Positions 47,848 to 60,399 are shown, counted from the first letter of the stretch. The stretch is DNA of 64,000 nt from Flaccisagitta enflata (GCA_965153355.1 OZ231126.1:50530001-50594000); one strand, 5' to 3'. Notes: generated by a model from the letters alone, not told the origin. Made by a program: numbers and translations.

Positions 47848-48235
47848 ATGATAAGTAACGCGGGGTCACAATATTGTTGCGAACGGGTAGGCAGGGGCGT
47901 CCAACCCCTTTCCTCGCCCCATATGACCCACTCACACACACATAAAAATCTGAGGGGGCAGATTTCAGGCCTGAGAGGACAAGTTTCAGGCCTGAAAGGG
48001 CAAATTTCAGGCCTGAGAGGGCAGATTCATGGCCAGAGAGGGAGGTTCAGGCCTGAGAAGGCAGATTTTAGGCCTGAGAGGGCAGATTTTAGGCCTGAGA
48101 GGGCAGATTTTAGGCTTGAGAGGGCCTGGGCGGGACGGACGGACGAACGGATGGACGAACGGACCAACGAACGAAAGTCCTCTGTGTTCCACAGGACTTC
48201 GTCTCCTTCGGGGCCGCTGCCCAAAAAGCATCTAA
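47848..48235 (+). mobile_element. HP subfamily II 5' end joined to 21-bp array and family B end
   Basis: GTAACGCGGGGTCACAATAT, TGTTGCGAACGGGTAGGCAG and GGGGCGTCCAACCCC are the HP II start. About eight 21-bp units follow (GGCCTGAGAGGGCAGATTTTA type), then GGGACGGACGGACGAACGG, and the B end TGTGTTCCACAGGACTTCGT with CTCCTTCGGGGCCGCTGCCC. Same composite as at 2.43-2.74 kb. Confidence 0.65.
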
Positions 48236-49079
48236 AACGCTCGTTTTAAACAATGAAGCTGTAAGCTAGCTAGCCTATGTATTACGCCGTAATATGAAAA
48301 TAGATGATCTGTTGGGAAAGCCGTACATTACATATAACTTTACTTATGACGGTATATTTTTGGCCAAAAAATTTGATAGGCAATCAAAAGTAAGTGTCAG
48401 ATTGTTTTGGCTCCTTGGTCTTTTTACGACGCTTGTACGCTGAGTGCACACTCAAGCAACAATTCGCTTTAAAAAATTCATCTAATCAACGGAGATATTG
48501 AAGGCAAAAAAAAAGACATGGTGAATTCAATGTATTACAGTTACGGCGTTTTTTTCTTTTTTCATTGCCTTTGCGCGGTCGACAACTTTCATTGCCATCG
48601 ATTAAGAGCAACTGTTTGTGCGCTCTTGCTTCTTTCTCATTAGCAACATTGCTAAAAAGCATTCATTTTCCACATTTCCCACCTTTTTCCCTTTTGACAA
48701 CCTCCATGAAGTAGCGTCAAAGAAGAGAGACACACACCCGCCACACACAAAGACAGCTGGATAGGCGGGCAGAACTCCAGAGATACAGTCAGGTGGGTGA
48801 CAGAAACGGCAGCCCTGTTTTTACGTGATTTTTTTATTTACCAATTTCGCGTGCTGCACGACTTTTTTAGCCATTTCTCTGTCAGTCCGTCTGTCCGACA
48901 TATTTGCGTTTTTCACATCGCTGTTCCTAACGAAGTATCTGGGTGGTCTCCTACGTCAATGCCCCTGCCCACCTGCACGCGCCAATGGCTTCCTTGTTTT
49001 CCGCCTTGATCTTTGATTAGTTGCTTCGTGAAGCATGTAAAGTCTCAGTTGCTAAAAGAAGACTTAATGAGGAGACTTT
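48236..49079. other. no gene; HP fragment near 48.89-49.0 kb
   Basis: Mostly unique AT-rich DNA. CAGTCCGTCTGTCCGACATA, ATGCCCCTGCCCACCTGCAC and GCGCCAATGGCTTCCTTGTT at 48.88-49.0 kb are HP blocks. Confidence 0.45.
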
Positions 49080-49307
49080 TAAACAAACGCGCTAAGACAC
49101 TATAAGCGACACTATAAGCAACTTTCTGGTTGGTCCATCGGTCCGTAACAAAGTCGTTTTCGAGGCTTTTTATCACATTTTTTATGTCTCTGAACAGTAG
49201 AGAAGAAACATGGAGGAATAAACAGCAATTTTAAATGTCTTTTTGAAAGAAAAAAACGTTTGTCTGTCTGTTTGCCTGAATTTTTTTTGAAAGTGCCGAC
49301 GCACGCG

Positions 49308-49635
49308 ACTTAGGTCTAATATGGCGCGTGGTGGCCGAGTGGTTACGACTCTTGCCTTCGGTTTCGAAGGTCGCGGAATCGATCCCCGTCTGCATTCCCT
49401 CAACAGACGTAGCATTGCTAGCCTAGCGTGTCTTTACGGTTAAAATAAAGCTCCCCTTGCGGTCGAAGCAGACAATACATTGTCATGACAGTGGCAGGAG
49501 TCTTACACAAAATGATCCAGTGGCATGGCCCAATGTGGTGGATCGCATGGCCTCTCGGAAGATCAGATGCCGATTCATGCTCATCTCGCCCGGGTAGACT
49601 CCCCCGGTTAACAACAACAACAACTTAGGTCTAAT
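49308..49635 (+). mobile_element. tRNA-headed SINE S1 with perfect 13-bp target duplication
   Basis: ACTTAGGTCTAAT at 49308-49320 recurs at 49623-49635 and brackets a 302 bp body. The head has an A box TGGCCGAGTGGTTA (49332-49345) and a B box GGAATCGATCC (49375-49385), like a leucine or serine tRNA. The tail is (AAC)n. The target site lies just after GCACGCGACT, apparently the end of a decayed HP element. Confidence 0.85.
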
Positions 49636-50214
49636 GTCCTTGTCTAACTGAAATCGCCCTCGAAGCCGCAGAGGCGGCAGCTACGCAACGGCAACACAGA
49701 TATCATACACTGTCAACGCCAGGCAACGACGTTCGGAGGCTTTCCTTACCTGACAAGTCTGCAAGCAGTAGGGTTCAATATTCATAAGTGGTATTGGTAA
49801 ATAGCATTTGGTTTGACCGTCAATTCTTTCACTCTAAATCAACTGACTTATCTCTCATTTTTTTTTTTTTTTTGACCTCTGAATATGAAGATATTTTCTT
49901 GCAGAACCTTTAACGGGTGTGGAATGACTTAACAAACAAGCCCGTATTCCTAAGCAAGTTACAGTGCGATGACGTCAATCTACGTGGTTGAATTGTTCCT
50001 ATCACCATCGAGAAATGTAGATTGTAGAAAGCGAGTAAAAATTGTTTTAATGATTAGCTGACGCATCCAGCTGCGCTCATGCTTTCTCTTTCTTTATGAT
50101 TGTGCCGCGGAATTTTTTTATGGTTTACATGCTAGAATCTATGTTGCCAACTCTCGGTCATCAACGTATTCCCTCGACCATTACCGTGGGTCGTTGTGAA
50201 TTTCCGTCTACAAG
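49636..50214. other. no gene seen
   Basis: Unique sequence with a T13 tract near 49860; no exon signals. Confidence 0.4.
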
Positions 50215-50407
50215 TTTTTAGTCGCGTGCTACGCGACTCTACACCCCGCTTTGTCCGTCGGTCGGTCGGTCGGTTGGTCGGTCACACTTTACTTTTTTAT
50301 GATTTTATTTCTTTGACCTCACTGCTCCTGCCCAAATGGTCTGGTGACCTCAAATATGGCCCCTGCCCACCCGCACGCGACTTCGGTAGCCGTGCATCCG
50401 GCCTTGT
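50215..50407 (-). mobile_element. HP element, subfamily I
   Basis: TTTTTA then the hairpin AGTCGCGT-GCT-ACGCGACT (50220-50238). One base is inserted in the loop and the stem is intact. CTCTACACCCCGCTTTGTCC, (GGTC)n, CACACTTTAC, CCTGCCCACCCGCACGCGAC, and the end CATCCGGCCTTGTT follow. Confidence 0.85.
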
Positions 50408-50795
50408 TTCTCCTCGAACCACAAACCTCCCACCATTAAAGAAACCTCTGACGACTTTCACTCTTCCCCGCGGACTCTGGTGGCCCCAGCCTCGGTTGAA
50501 AACGCTCTCTTGTCCATTTCCTTCTTTTTTTGTACGCGTAAACAGAGAATGAATGAGTCAACAAATCACGGACCAAACGATTCGTCCGTGACGTTTACGG
50601 GTTTACAGCTTACATCATCGAGCTTCCCATGCGTAGTATCTCCGTTTCAGTGATAAACGTGCAAGTGTGTGTGAGTGATTGAAAGATTGATTGATTTTGG
50701 GGTGATAGATGGAGTGGTTACGTAATGCAGCTCCATGGAGTGATGAATTGATGGGATGATGAAGTGACGGAGCAATGAGTGATGAGTGATGAAAT

Positions 50796-51463
50796 CAGGC
50801 CTGATTTTAGCTATTTCTTTGACAGAGCCTTTTGGGCTCGCTTCTCACAATTTGACTGAGCCCGATCGGAAAACAGCGAGCCCGTTTAAAGACGTCATAT
50901 AACCCTAATTTGCATATTGAAGTTGCGAGGGAAAAGATTTTGTTTGAGCGAAATACAAAAACTTTTCCTATCGATTACTAAATGAGACTACTCTGCCATC
51001 ATCAAGATCTATTTGATGTATCAAACTAAATACTTTCGAAGATTTTCAACTATTTTACCGCAACAAACCTTCTCTCATCTGACTTGTCATGATGGATTTT
51101 ATGTTGGAGGACCATTATATAAAGAAATCCACTTCTTGTTTTGTAATTCCTAAATCGTAATGAAATAGTAGAGTTCTCAGTGGCCAAGTTGGTAACTAGG
51201 TTGCCAGATCTGGTAACCTGGGAGGGTCCCCTAGTAACCTGGGAAGGTATCTGGTAATTTAGTAACCTGTCTGGTAATTTATTGAAATTTATCTGGTAAC
51301 TTCGGTAACTTAGGGCAAAATTCTGGTAACTTTGGTAACCTGGGAGAAAAATTTGGTAATTTTGGTAATTTTTTTGATGATTTGAAGAAAAAATCAAAAT
51401 TTTTTACATGAATCATTCAGAATGAGGGTCTTATCATTCACCATGCATATGTCACTAAGACAT

Positions 51464-51509
<46 letters not shown>

Positions 51510-52556
51510 GTTACTCTCTGTGTTCCTCTCTTATTCTTACTCAGACAAATTGCTGTTTCCATTTCACCCAAAAGAATTGTAAATTGAAGTTGGAACCATA
51601 GGCGGTTTTTAGTTTTCGATAAGAAGTTTTACACATTGCTATGCTGGTTCCTTTGTGCATCTGTCAATCCACTTATTGATTTGTCCATCAGTTTATCTAA
51701 CATCTTTAAATTACTGGTTTTCTTCTGTCCTTTTTATGGGTTTTTAAGTCAGTCTGAATTATGAGTATTGAGTGTCTATATTAGTTGTGTTATTGCTCCT
51801 GCCCTACCATTTGCGATTTTTGCACTTTGTACTTGTAGCGCTTGTTATGATATAAGATTGCGATTTTTTAAATGCTGCAAAAGAAGAACTCTAATGAAAC
51901 TTCAAAAACAAACCCAGCGCTAGACCTAACCCTTTCCCCAGCTTTATCTCTACCCCAAACCTTAACTCATCACTTTCTTTAAAACACTTTAAAAACAAAA
52001 AGCCGGGTTTTGGTGGTAATGAATACCAAATGTGGGGATCATTGTTAGAGCATACCCGCTAATAGAGCATGACTGCCAAAAAGGTGAAGAACTTAGTGCC
52101 CCATCAAAGATTTTGTAATGTACCTGTACTATAACACATTTTTGTGTCTAGTTCCTTGATATGTGAAGCTCATATGTACATTAGATTGATCATCAAACAT
52201 GATTGTAGTAACCTAATATAGATATTAAGATCTAGTAACTAATTTGGTAACTTGCGAAAAAAATCTGGTAACTATCTGGTAACCTGGAGAGGTTAAGCTG
52301 GTAACTTGGCCGAATTCAGTGTTGGCCACTGAGGTAGAGTTATGCTTCGCCTTCTCTTTGAAACGACCTGAGGATTGGGTTGTCACAAGTTGCAACGCTA
52401 TAGAACGTATAGTTCTTCTTACAGAACAGCCGGTATGTAGCACAATACGCAGCCCAATTTGTAAGAGCCTCGCGGGCTCACATCTTGCAAAATATAAAAG
52501 CCCGACAGCAAAATAGAGAGCATCGGGCTCGCGGGCTCGCTTTAAAATCAGGCCTG
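50796..52556. mobile_element. TIR element, ~1.76 kb, non-autonomous
   Basis: CAGGCCTGATTTTA at the left is inverted as TAAAATCAGGCCTG at the right. GAGCCC(G/T)-type blocks follow inward on both sides. Inner inverted blocks are GTGGCCAAGTTGGTAACTAG-type (51.18 kb) against AGCTGGTAACTTGGCC (52.29 kb), with CTGGTAAC arrays on both sides. CAG ends recall hAT elements, but I could not identify a target duplication or transposase. Confidence 0.6.
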
Positions 52557-53354
52557 GTGACGAGTGATTGATGGAGTAGTGACTTGATGAAGTAATGGAG
52601 TGATGGGGTAATATAGTGAAAAACTGGAGTGATTGAGTGATGTTGTGATAATGTGTTAGAAAAGATGTGTTAGAAAAGATAATGTGTTAGAAAAGATAAT
52701 GTGTTAGAAAAGATGGTGTAATAGGAGTGAAATGAGTGAATGCGTGATTGCATGCATGCTTAGTAATAGCTGTGTCACATTCCCTGAAATCAGGAAATTG
52801 AAACTGTTCGTCACGCTGTTTACACCTGCAAGGGGGGCGCTCTCGTTTCCTCGAGCAGAGAGAAAAATGCGCAACGCAGCTTTTAAGCACAGTCACTTTG
52901 ATCGTGAAGCGACAAAAAATTTGGTTTGAATCTGTTGCCAGCAGAAGAATTGTCTGCGGGTTCGCATTCAGCACCTTATTCGGATACTCTATCCGGATTT
53001 CGTTATATACGGAATTTCCACATTGAAACATTTGAGAAACTTGCATGTATAATATCCATATAACCGGCAGTTATTTCCCAGGCGTCTTCTGCGTTTTCTC
53101 TTCTCTTTTAATTCTGTTTGCCATGCTTAGATTTCTTAATTCTCCGTTTCTCCGTTTCTCCTTCTTCTTTCTCGACTTGGTTTTTCTCCTTCTTTTCCAA
53201 CTGCACTGTTTCACCTCCTTATCTAGATATCTTTCTGTACCTAATCATACATGTACTGGTTTGCAATCCGTCCGTACCATGTCATTTCAGTCTTCATGTT
53301 TATAGATTTCTTACCGATGGTTTACCCTTCCTCTTTTTCCTTTCTTTTTCACAG
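52557..53354. other. no gene seen
   Basis: GTGATGGAGTGATG and AGAAAAGATAATGTGTT tandem units to about 52720, then unique DNA. CT-rich from 53.05 kb up to the exon acceptor at 53354. Confidence 0.4.
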
Positions 53355-53550
53355 AGTATCGTTTCGAATTCTAAACGCCTCCTCTTCCTCCTCTTCCTCC
53401 TTCTCCACGTCAACTGCTTCATCCGGGTCCACCGCCGCGACGAGCCACTTCCCCGCATTTGCATCGCTGTCGACGTCATCATCGTCTTCATCGTTTACGG
53501 CTCTGGTGGCTGCTCTTCTCTTTGCTGTGCATCCGATTCATACCGAGGCG
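53355..53550 (+). CDS. Single exon of a TMTC-family protein (partial)
   Basis: TTTTTCACAG|A precedes and GCG|GTAAGA follows an exon of 196 bp (phase 2 in, phase 0 out). It ends TALVAALLFAVHPIHTEAV, the characteristic conserved block of transmembrane-and-TPR (TMTC) O-mannosyltransferases of the endoplasmic reticulum, which glycosylate cadherins. The first part (VSFRILNASSSS) corresponds to the preceding transmembrane stretch, followed by a serine/threonine-rich insert of about 40 residues not typical of the family. Neither an upstream nor a downstream TMTC exon is visible in the window. A 10-N gap starts 76 bp after the donor. Confidence 0.75.
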
Positions 53551-53626
53551 GTAAGACCAAACTTTTTTTCTGCTAAAAAGAAGAAAACAAGCATTTTATC
53601 AATAAAAGGAAATGGATAATGCAAAA

Positions 53627-53636
53627 NNNNNNNNNN
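53627..53636. other. Assembly gap (10 N)
   Basis: Ten Ns join a GCAAAA end to an ACAACCACAACAAAAAT stretch rich in CAA. Confidence 1.
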
Positions 53637-53778
53637 CAAAACAACCACAACAAAAATACCATCAACAACAACATCAGCAACAACAACTTCAACAACAATT
53701 ACAACATCATCAACAACGAGGCAAGAGAAATTGAAAGCCTCTGTTAATAGACGGCAGCCCGCTCACCAATGAACATAC

Positions 53779-56700
53779 CCGAAGTAATTTGATCGCATTG
53801 GGTTGAGCTTTGCCATAGGCATCGGGTCCGGGACGATCTTGAGGAGTCAGGAATTCGTCGGTGATAGTTGACAACAAGCGCGGAGTTTTCATTACCTGCG
53901 ATGGAAGAAGGAGGAAAAGAACAAAAATTAACAGGGCCGTTTGGATCATAGAACGAATGCGTTACAGATAATCAGATAGATCAACCAACCAGCAAATCAA
54001 CGGATACAGCCACTTATACACAGACGTGCTTTGGGGCACGTAAAAAAATGATAACAAAAGATTGAGATGAATGGAGAAGATGATGAAACAGATGGTGACA
54101 GAAGACACAGCTCCTCGTCACCTGTTGCGCGACGGCGGGTGAATGACGACAAAGCCGCAGAATAATGTCCAAAATGTTTTGCACGGACTCGGGATCGGGT
54201 CGAACCACTTCCAAAATGTATCTGAATGTCAGAACACACAAACACAAAAAAAAAGATATTGGCAAAAGGAGACGAAATATTGCGAATCTTAGGCAATCGT
54301 AGGAAAAATAGGCCTACTTGCATTCCTCATTAACCAACCATACCTCAATCTGGGTAACAAATTCATTTGCACGAGAGCGAGAACGACGTCTTGTCCCAAG
54401 AGCTCGACGTCGCTCTTCTTCTCGTCTTTCTTCTCGATCGCCTCCTCTTCGCCATCTTCGTTGTCGTCGTTGTCATCCTCGATGATTGGTTGAAGGGAAG
54501 GGCAAGGTGATCCTTCCGGCCAAAAGAAAACGCGATCTAAACACGCCTCTTCGGATTCCACAACTGAAAATTGAGACAGAAATGGCGAGTCGAAGACCGT
54601 TCATCTTATGTTAAAGCAACAGGGACATCCAGGGCAATTGATCATGACAGTCTCATCACTGCAATTTGAAAATGATCTCATCCTGAGCGCAATCGGAATC
54701 GTGTAATCATCCAGACAGACAGACAGACAGACAGAGGAATAGTGCAGGCGAATGATGTAATCATTAACTAACCCAAAACCGCTTGAAACCCTTGAATGGC
54801 TGCAGCTACGACTGAGACGTTGGTGTCGTCGAGTGCCCAACGGAATAAAAAGATGATTCCCGCTTCAAGCAGATGCGCGAAAAGTGGAGTCGATAAAAAC
54901 GCATCCAACAAACCATGACGAGCATGAAAGACAATCTTCGACAAAGTCCTGTACACGAGGAAAACCAAATGACAAATACAATGGTACAATGTAATTGACA
55001 GTTGACTTGACAGATAGTTGACTTCCTCAGCCAACAACGCCAGACAAGCTTACGCCTGACAAGCTTACGCCAAAAAAGCTAACGCCATACAAGCTAGCGC
55101 CCTATAAGCTAACGCCAGGTAATAACGCCAGAAAAGCTTACACCAGACAAGCTAACGCCAGATCACGAATTCTACCTGCCGCAGCATGTTCAACAATTTT
55201 CATTCCATTTAAAACCCATTTCAAAAGCTTTCCAACCTGAGTGCGATGACTCTTTGCTGTGTAAACTGGCTCCTCGCAAGAGAAAACAGTTCTTGCAGCG
55301 TGTACCCGGCCCGAGTTTGATCGTCGTGATGATACAGAGCAGAAGCCGTTGGATATTGAGCTTCCGCATCTACGATACGACCTTCAAAATCGAAGCGAAT
55401 CTCTACCGAATATGCAGTCCCGTCGTCGTCGTCGACTTCGTTATTAGCGGCAGTGTCATCCCGCATCGGTTTCTTCTTAGCCGAAGGGTTCGCGGAAACG
55501 TCCTTCAGCCACTCGAGTTTGTCACTCTCAACGACATCCATGTGGACCAGGTCTTTGGAAGGCTTTATTGGTAGATGAGAGAGCGAAGACGCCGACGGAC
55601 CGTTCGTGTAGGCGTCGATGACGATGGCATCATCGTTGGTTTTGTGTAGGAGGCTTTTCATCCCAGATTCATGCTCCATATCACAGATTTCCATTAGCTG
55701 GTCGTTGGAATTGTCTGTTCTTTCACGGTCGTTGATCACGCATTCAGCATTCACTCTCGTATATTCTTCACCAACTCTTTCCGTTTTCCTCTGTTTCTTC
55801 TTTCTGAGAAATTCGACGATGGACGGGTCTAACGAGTCGAGCAATTTCTTCTGCTCGGCCACGATGCTGGCTTCGTCCATCGACGCTAATTTGTTGACGT
55901 TTTCCCGATGAATTTCCTCCACAAGAACTCGTCTTTGTCTTCGCTGGACTGAAAAAGAAGACATGGAATGAGGGAAAAAATAGAAATTTGAAAGATATGG
56001 AAATACAGTCAAACTTTGCTAGAGCGCACCCCGCCAATAAGGTACACCCACTTATAAAGAATGATATTTTAAAAAGTTATTTCTTCATTGGCAATGAAGC
56101 ACAATTTGACATGACAAGCGCTATAGTGAAGCTCAACTGTAAATGGATCTTTATCTTTATCTTTATCCCAGGTAAAATTTCGAATCACAAAGTTATAACT
56201 TGCGAGCAACCGATCAGAATAATGATCCAAAATTTCAGATTTACCAGGATCGCCGTCAGAACCATCGTTATTGAGGCAAAGCCCGCTTCCGTCGAGAACG
56301 CTGGAAATATCGTTTTCCGGCGTAGCGGTGACGTCAGTCGCCATCTTCGCGGCGTCATCGGCAGCGCCTATTTCGCAAGCGCCGTTGACACCAACGGCGT
56401 CATCGTCTTTCTTTAATCTTCTTCGTTTAGCGGCCGCCATTTGTCGGGCGAAGAGACTCTTTGGTTTGTCTCCGGATAGCGCAGCGTCTTCAACGCTGTT
56501 TCCTCCTCGTCCTCTTTCTGCTTTGCCAGTCTGTGTCAGACCATCGCCTACGATGTCGCCGCGATGTAGCGCCACTGGAAATCCCGTTGCATCTCCCACC
56601 AATTTGGTTGGAAACAAAGACAATGTAGACGCCAATGCGACGGGACGTTCGAAGATTTGAGTCAACACGCCGGTCACGTGATCGCGACGATCGGCGGCGT

Positions 56701-57025
56701 CGAGAGATGCTTCAACATCCTCGTCATCCTCAGCCGCGACAGGATCTGGAGATGCTCGTCGACGTCGTCGCGAGTTATCGCGCTCCAATCGTGGATTTGA
56801 TTCTCCGTCATTAATTCTGACTTCATCAGTCTGTTGAGTTTCCATGGATTCGCCATTGAAAGACCTCGGCCCGTTTCCAGCTCCCTTTCGCATGACGCGA
56901 GTAGAAAGGCCGCTGCTATCGTTCTTGCCGCTACCACCGCGGCCACCACGGGCGAGGAACTCTTTTTGCATTGCGAGCAACGCATCCTCGTCGTAATTAT
57001 TGTTTGGTCGTGCGTTGACGTTCAT
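53779..57025 (-). CDS. RPAP1: RNA polymerase II-associated protein 1 (RPAP1), N-terminal half
   Basis: Six exons join in phase on the minus strand: 57025-56245, 55948-55237, 54948-54773, 54563-54344, 54221-54122 and 53895-53779, about 702 codons. Family landmarks in order: an N-terminal helix DEDALLAMQKEFLARGG; HVTGVLTQIFER; KSLFARQMAAAKRRR; the RPAP1_N block EIHRENVNKLASM with LLDSLDPSIVEFL; a HMDVVESDKLEWLKD block; the RPAP1_C block RFDFEGRIVDAEAQYPT with AGYTLQELFSLARSQFTQQR; then LFRWALDDTNVSVVAAAI, NLLPRLRYILEVVRPDPES, RHSPAVAQQ, and PRLLSTITDEFL with NAIKLLR. RPAP1 helps assemble and import RNA polymerase II and supports Mediator-dependent transcription. The start is the ATG at 57025. 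The vertebrate protein has about 1,390 residues, so half is missing past the donor at 53778, beside the assembly gap. Some exon-1 segments are lineage-specific, acidic and Arg-rich. Confidence 0.9.
53949..54048 (+). mobile_element. HP element, subfamily III, in an RPAP1 intron
   Basis: GAACGAATGCGTTACAGATA, GATCAACCAACCAGC, ACAGCCACTTATACACAG, then a hairpin of new sequence ACGTGC-TTTGGG-GCACGT (54024-54041) and A7. The 5' end is truncated. Confidence 0.75.
55037..55167. repeat. 16-bp minisatellite in an RPAP1 intron
   Basis: About eight degenerate units of ACGCCAGACAAGCTTA. Confidence 0.85.
56006..56139. mobile_element. TA-flanked MITE in RPAP1 intron 1
   Basis: CAGTCAAACTTTGCTAGAGC and its imperfect inverse GCTATAGTGAAGCTCAACTG are flanked by TA. 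Length 134 bp; Tc1/mariner-type ends. Confidence 0.6.
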
Positions 57026-59590
57026 CTTGAAAGTTTATATAGCTAGTTTTCTTGTACACGAACCACCGCACGCGCACTCCTAGACCAACGATCTACCGAG
57101 CTCCAAAGTAGGGAAAGCCGTAAACGGCAATTATTGCCGACAATCCAAATCAGTCATTCCCCTCTCAGGATAGACGACCTATCAAGAGTATACCTAACAA
57201 GATAAATATTGCCATATGTCATTAGCTGGAAATTTCTTAATGATCGCAGAGAGCAGAAATACGTAAACAAATAACTACGCATCCTATCAAACCCGGCGCC
57301 ATCAGACCCTATAGGCCTGGGCAACAGGTTCTTGAAGTTCTGTCGTTTTTACTGTCCACCAAAGGGTCACTATCTTTACGTCCATCAGTCAGGCATCCAA
57401 CGCATCGTTGGAAGCGATACCATCTCACGATGGCATAGACCGTCAATCCGACAACCGACGTAAAACATATGGACATGGGCGTAAAACAAACGGAAAATGT
57501 CGAGCCGTCATTCGAAAGCGTAGAATCCTTCAATGACGTTATCCACGACACCGGTGTTCTCATCCACGTTGGCACATTAAGGGCATCGACAATTATCGAT
57601 GGTAACGTTGACAGATAGGATGCGATTAACGAGGCAATGGCCAAGATACTGGGGCGGGGGCGGGGGGGGGCGTTTCCGAAAGAAAGGAAGAGGCAAATTG
57701 GCAATCAGTGGAAATATCCGGTCTTCATTTCTCGACTGCATTGATCAGTGAATGTGAATGGGTCAAAGATAATCTTGGTGACAAGCGCGTCTTAAATCCC
57801 AACGGCGAGGTTGAATCCTGCCTGCACTGATCGCTTTTTCTTTGCAATCAATGTTATCTTATAGATCTTACAGAAGCTCTAGCGCTTAGCTAACGCTCTG
57901 TCTAGACAATTCGATATTGATATTTGAAGCCTTACTACTTACTACTTACTTTGATCCGTAGAATCCAGCGGTGAGCATATGGATAAAACAAGTACAAAGG
58001 CTGGTACAAAGACACGCCATTTTCAAGTCCTCGTTAGAGAAAGTTTATCTTATCTAGTTTTTGTATTTGGTCTCAATAACATATACCAAACTTTTGAAAG
58101 AAAGAAAACTTTTGAGTGAATAAGAAAATTAAGTAGTGTAATTGAGAAAAAAGACGAAAGAGGAGTAAAAAATTGGCACAGAGAGGCAGTGACGTCGACG
58201 TCCTATTAAAAAGATATTCTACAGAATCGAGCTCGGTAAAAATATGGCAAAAGTGTAAACACGGCCCCTGCACACAAAACCGTAACAAAATTCCACTTCT
58301 GCATACACGTTGGCCGTAAAAACCTTTTTCTTTAGAATATATCACAATAAAAGGTTGCGCTAAGAAAACCAAATCATAAGTCACATTAAAAAGCCAGGAA
58401 TCTACAATATATTCATTTTGCCATTTAAAATATTTGATGGAATACATATGAAGGAACAGTAACCATACCATCTCGCTTGAAGAAACGCAGAAATAAAAAA
58501 AAAAGAAAGGGGGGGGGGAATCTGGAAGAAGGTTGAGTCGGAACATTTGACCTTTTTCATACGCAGGCCATACCGTCGGAGTTTGAACGAAAGGTGACGC
58601 AGTTGTAAAACAGCGACATTTTAAGCGAACTTTAGCACACAAGACAAGAACAAAAACCGTAAAAGTTGCCTTAAGCCATCGCGCAATTTACTGCAGCGCA
58701 TATTAAATCCAAAATATAACAATATATGGGAGATCATGAGCCACGTTGGTTTTATTTCTAATTTTATGGTTTCTAGTGGTATTCTCTAGACTAATTACGA
58801 AGAGGGGAGATGTTTTTTGTTATTAAGATATCGGAAGCATTTATTGGATATCTAATTCATAGTGATCATTTCGATGGGACTACGCAACACCGAGAAAAGT
58901 GGAGTCGTTGCGGTTGTCCTCTTAAAGATATTTCATGGTTGTTCACCAAGGAGCAGTGCGAGATACTGATAATCAGACACTAACGACCATAACAAATAAA
59001 TAAATGCTCGTAGAATTTAACGATTGAAAGTTGGACAGAATAAAAACTAGCATAAATATAAATATGTGCAGTCTCATTTCTTCCCTCTCCCCCCTAACCC
59101 CCCCCTTACCATTTTCGATCATGTATCAACTGCGTACTAGTTCAATTAGTTATATCCCGCCACTTGTTTAAAACATATTGTGACTGATGCTTTTATCAAC
59201 AACTGGATGATAAACCGGCAACAGCACCGAATGCTACATTTGAAAAGATCGCAGTTTCTTCTTTCAGGTCGATTGTTGACATTTTCGGTCATCCATCATT
59301 GTTTAGGTTTCGGCAATTGCCATCAGCTTGTTTCCGGTAACCGCCATTATCTCGTTTCCGGCAAACGTCGCGTGAAATTGGCGGGAAAGACTCCTTTTAC
59401 TTCAGGGTTGGACGCCAAGTATCTGCAAAACAAATTTGCAACAACTTGTTGATGATGTTCTGAATCATTGAACCAAATAAAATTCATATAGTCTTTTTTT
59501 TTTTTAGACCATTTTTATAGACCATTTTAAAGCAAGAAGATCCAAGAACCTAAAAGGAGATGATTTCCATCATTAGCGAACAATGACATC
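57026..59590. other. Intergenic region between RPAP1 and amphiphysin, no gene
   Basis: Open frames at 57309-57704 and 58073-58642 (minus) have no family match and atypical composition. The second could be part of a transcript's untranslated region. Confidence 0.45.
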
Positions 59591-59599
59591 AGAGGACAT

Positions 59600-60395
59600 A
59601 CTTGGGGCGTAGAGCACCCATTAAATAATCATAAGTAGAGCTTGCTAGAATACGTAATATGGACCGTAGATTGGTCGACTTTCCATTTTCTGCAACGGCA
59701 GGTATTCAAAACAGCTAATTAACTCGAATGTAATGAAAAAATTCAGGGATTTGTGGGACAACTCCACTGAAGCTCGACCAAACAGGAAAAGGTGCTAGTG
59801 ATAACATGTGTCGGTCTTTGGCCATTTTGAAGTTTCCTGGCAGAGCGCAGTCAGCTCCTCATAAAAGCCTGATTATGCTACCAATCAGGGTTTACATGGA
59901 AACAACTGCAATATGCAAATGAGATCATTGAAGAGGGTTACGCCCACAGTCCCATCTTTTACTACTTTTACGGGGTTAAGAAAAACTGAGGGCCCCTGGG
60001 CTCCCCTGAGGCCCGGGCCCTTATAATTTGAGCAGGTTGTATAGGCCTGAGCACGGTCCTGATTGAACCGAGTTAAGTTCATGGACCAAAACTAAGGATT
60101 GATCTTAACGGGTGTCTTAAAGATGGACCAAAAGGTAATTTTCATCCAATGTTAAGTATATATTAAAGCAAACAGCTGGGAGAATGTCCGGGGCATAGAG
60201 GGCCCGTCAATTAAAACTCCTCACGTAGGCTTGAATACGGCTCTTACACGCATAAGACAATTATTTTAATGCTTGACGTAACGGCAAAGGGTGATGGCTC
60301 CTCACCAGAGCTTCGCACTGTTACCCATGATGGTTAATATGGAGCAGCGCTGCAATATGCAAATGAGATCATCGAACAGGGCACCCTATCAGCAA
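59600..60395. repeat. Two diverged direct repeats
   Basis: About 59600-59945 and 60185-60385 share GGGGC(G/A)TAGAG, TAGAATACG/TTGAATACGG and GCAATATGCAAATGAGATCA in the same order. The second copy may overlap the 3' untranslated region of the amphiphysin gene. Confidence 0.55.
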
Positions 60396-60399
60396 GCGA

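Noticed and set aside
49321-49395. tRNA gene (Leu/Ser-like)
   Set aside because: The A and B boxes are present, but the arms do not fold into a full cloverleaf and the sequence is the head of a SINE with target duplication.
52687-53046. 119-codon minus-strand frame
   Set aside because: Overlaps simple tandem units at one end and matches no known family.
57309-57704. 131-codon minus-strand frame with a possible transmembrane segment
   Set aside because: No family resemblance and a poly-G tract at the start. I could not support it as an exon.
58073-58642. 189-codon minus-strand frame with hydrophobic stretches
   Set aside because: AT-rich and Phe/Leu/Ser-rich composition, no recognised domain and no splice partners. 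It lies between two well-defined genes and may be untranslated.
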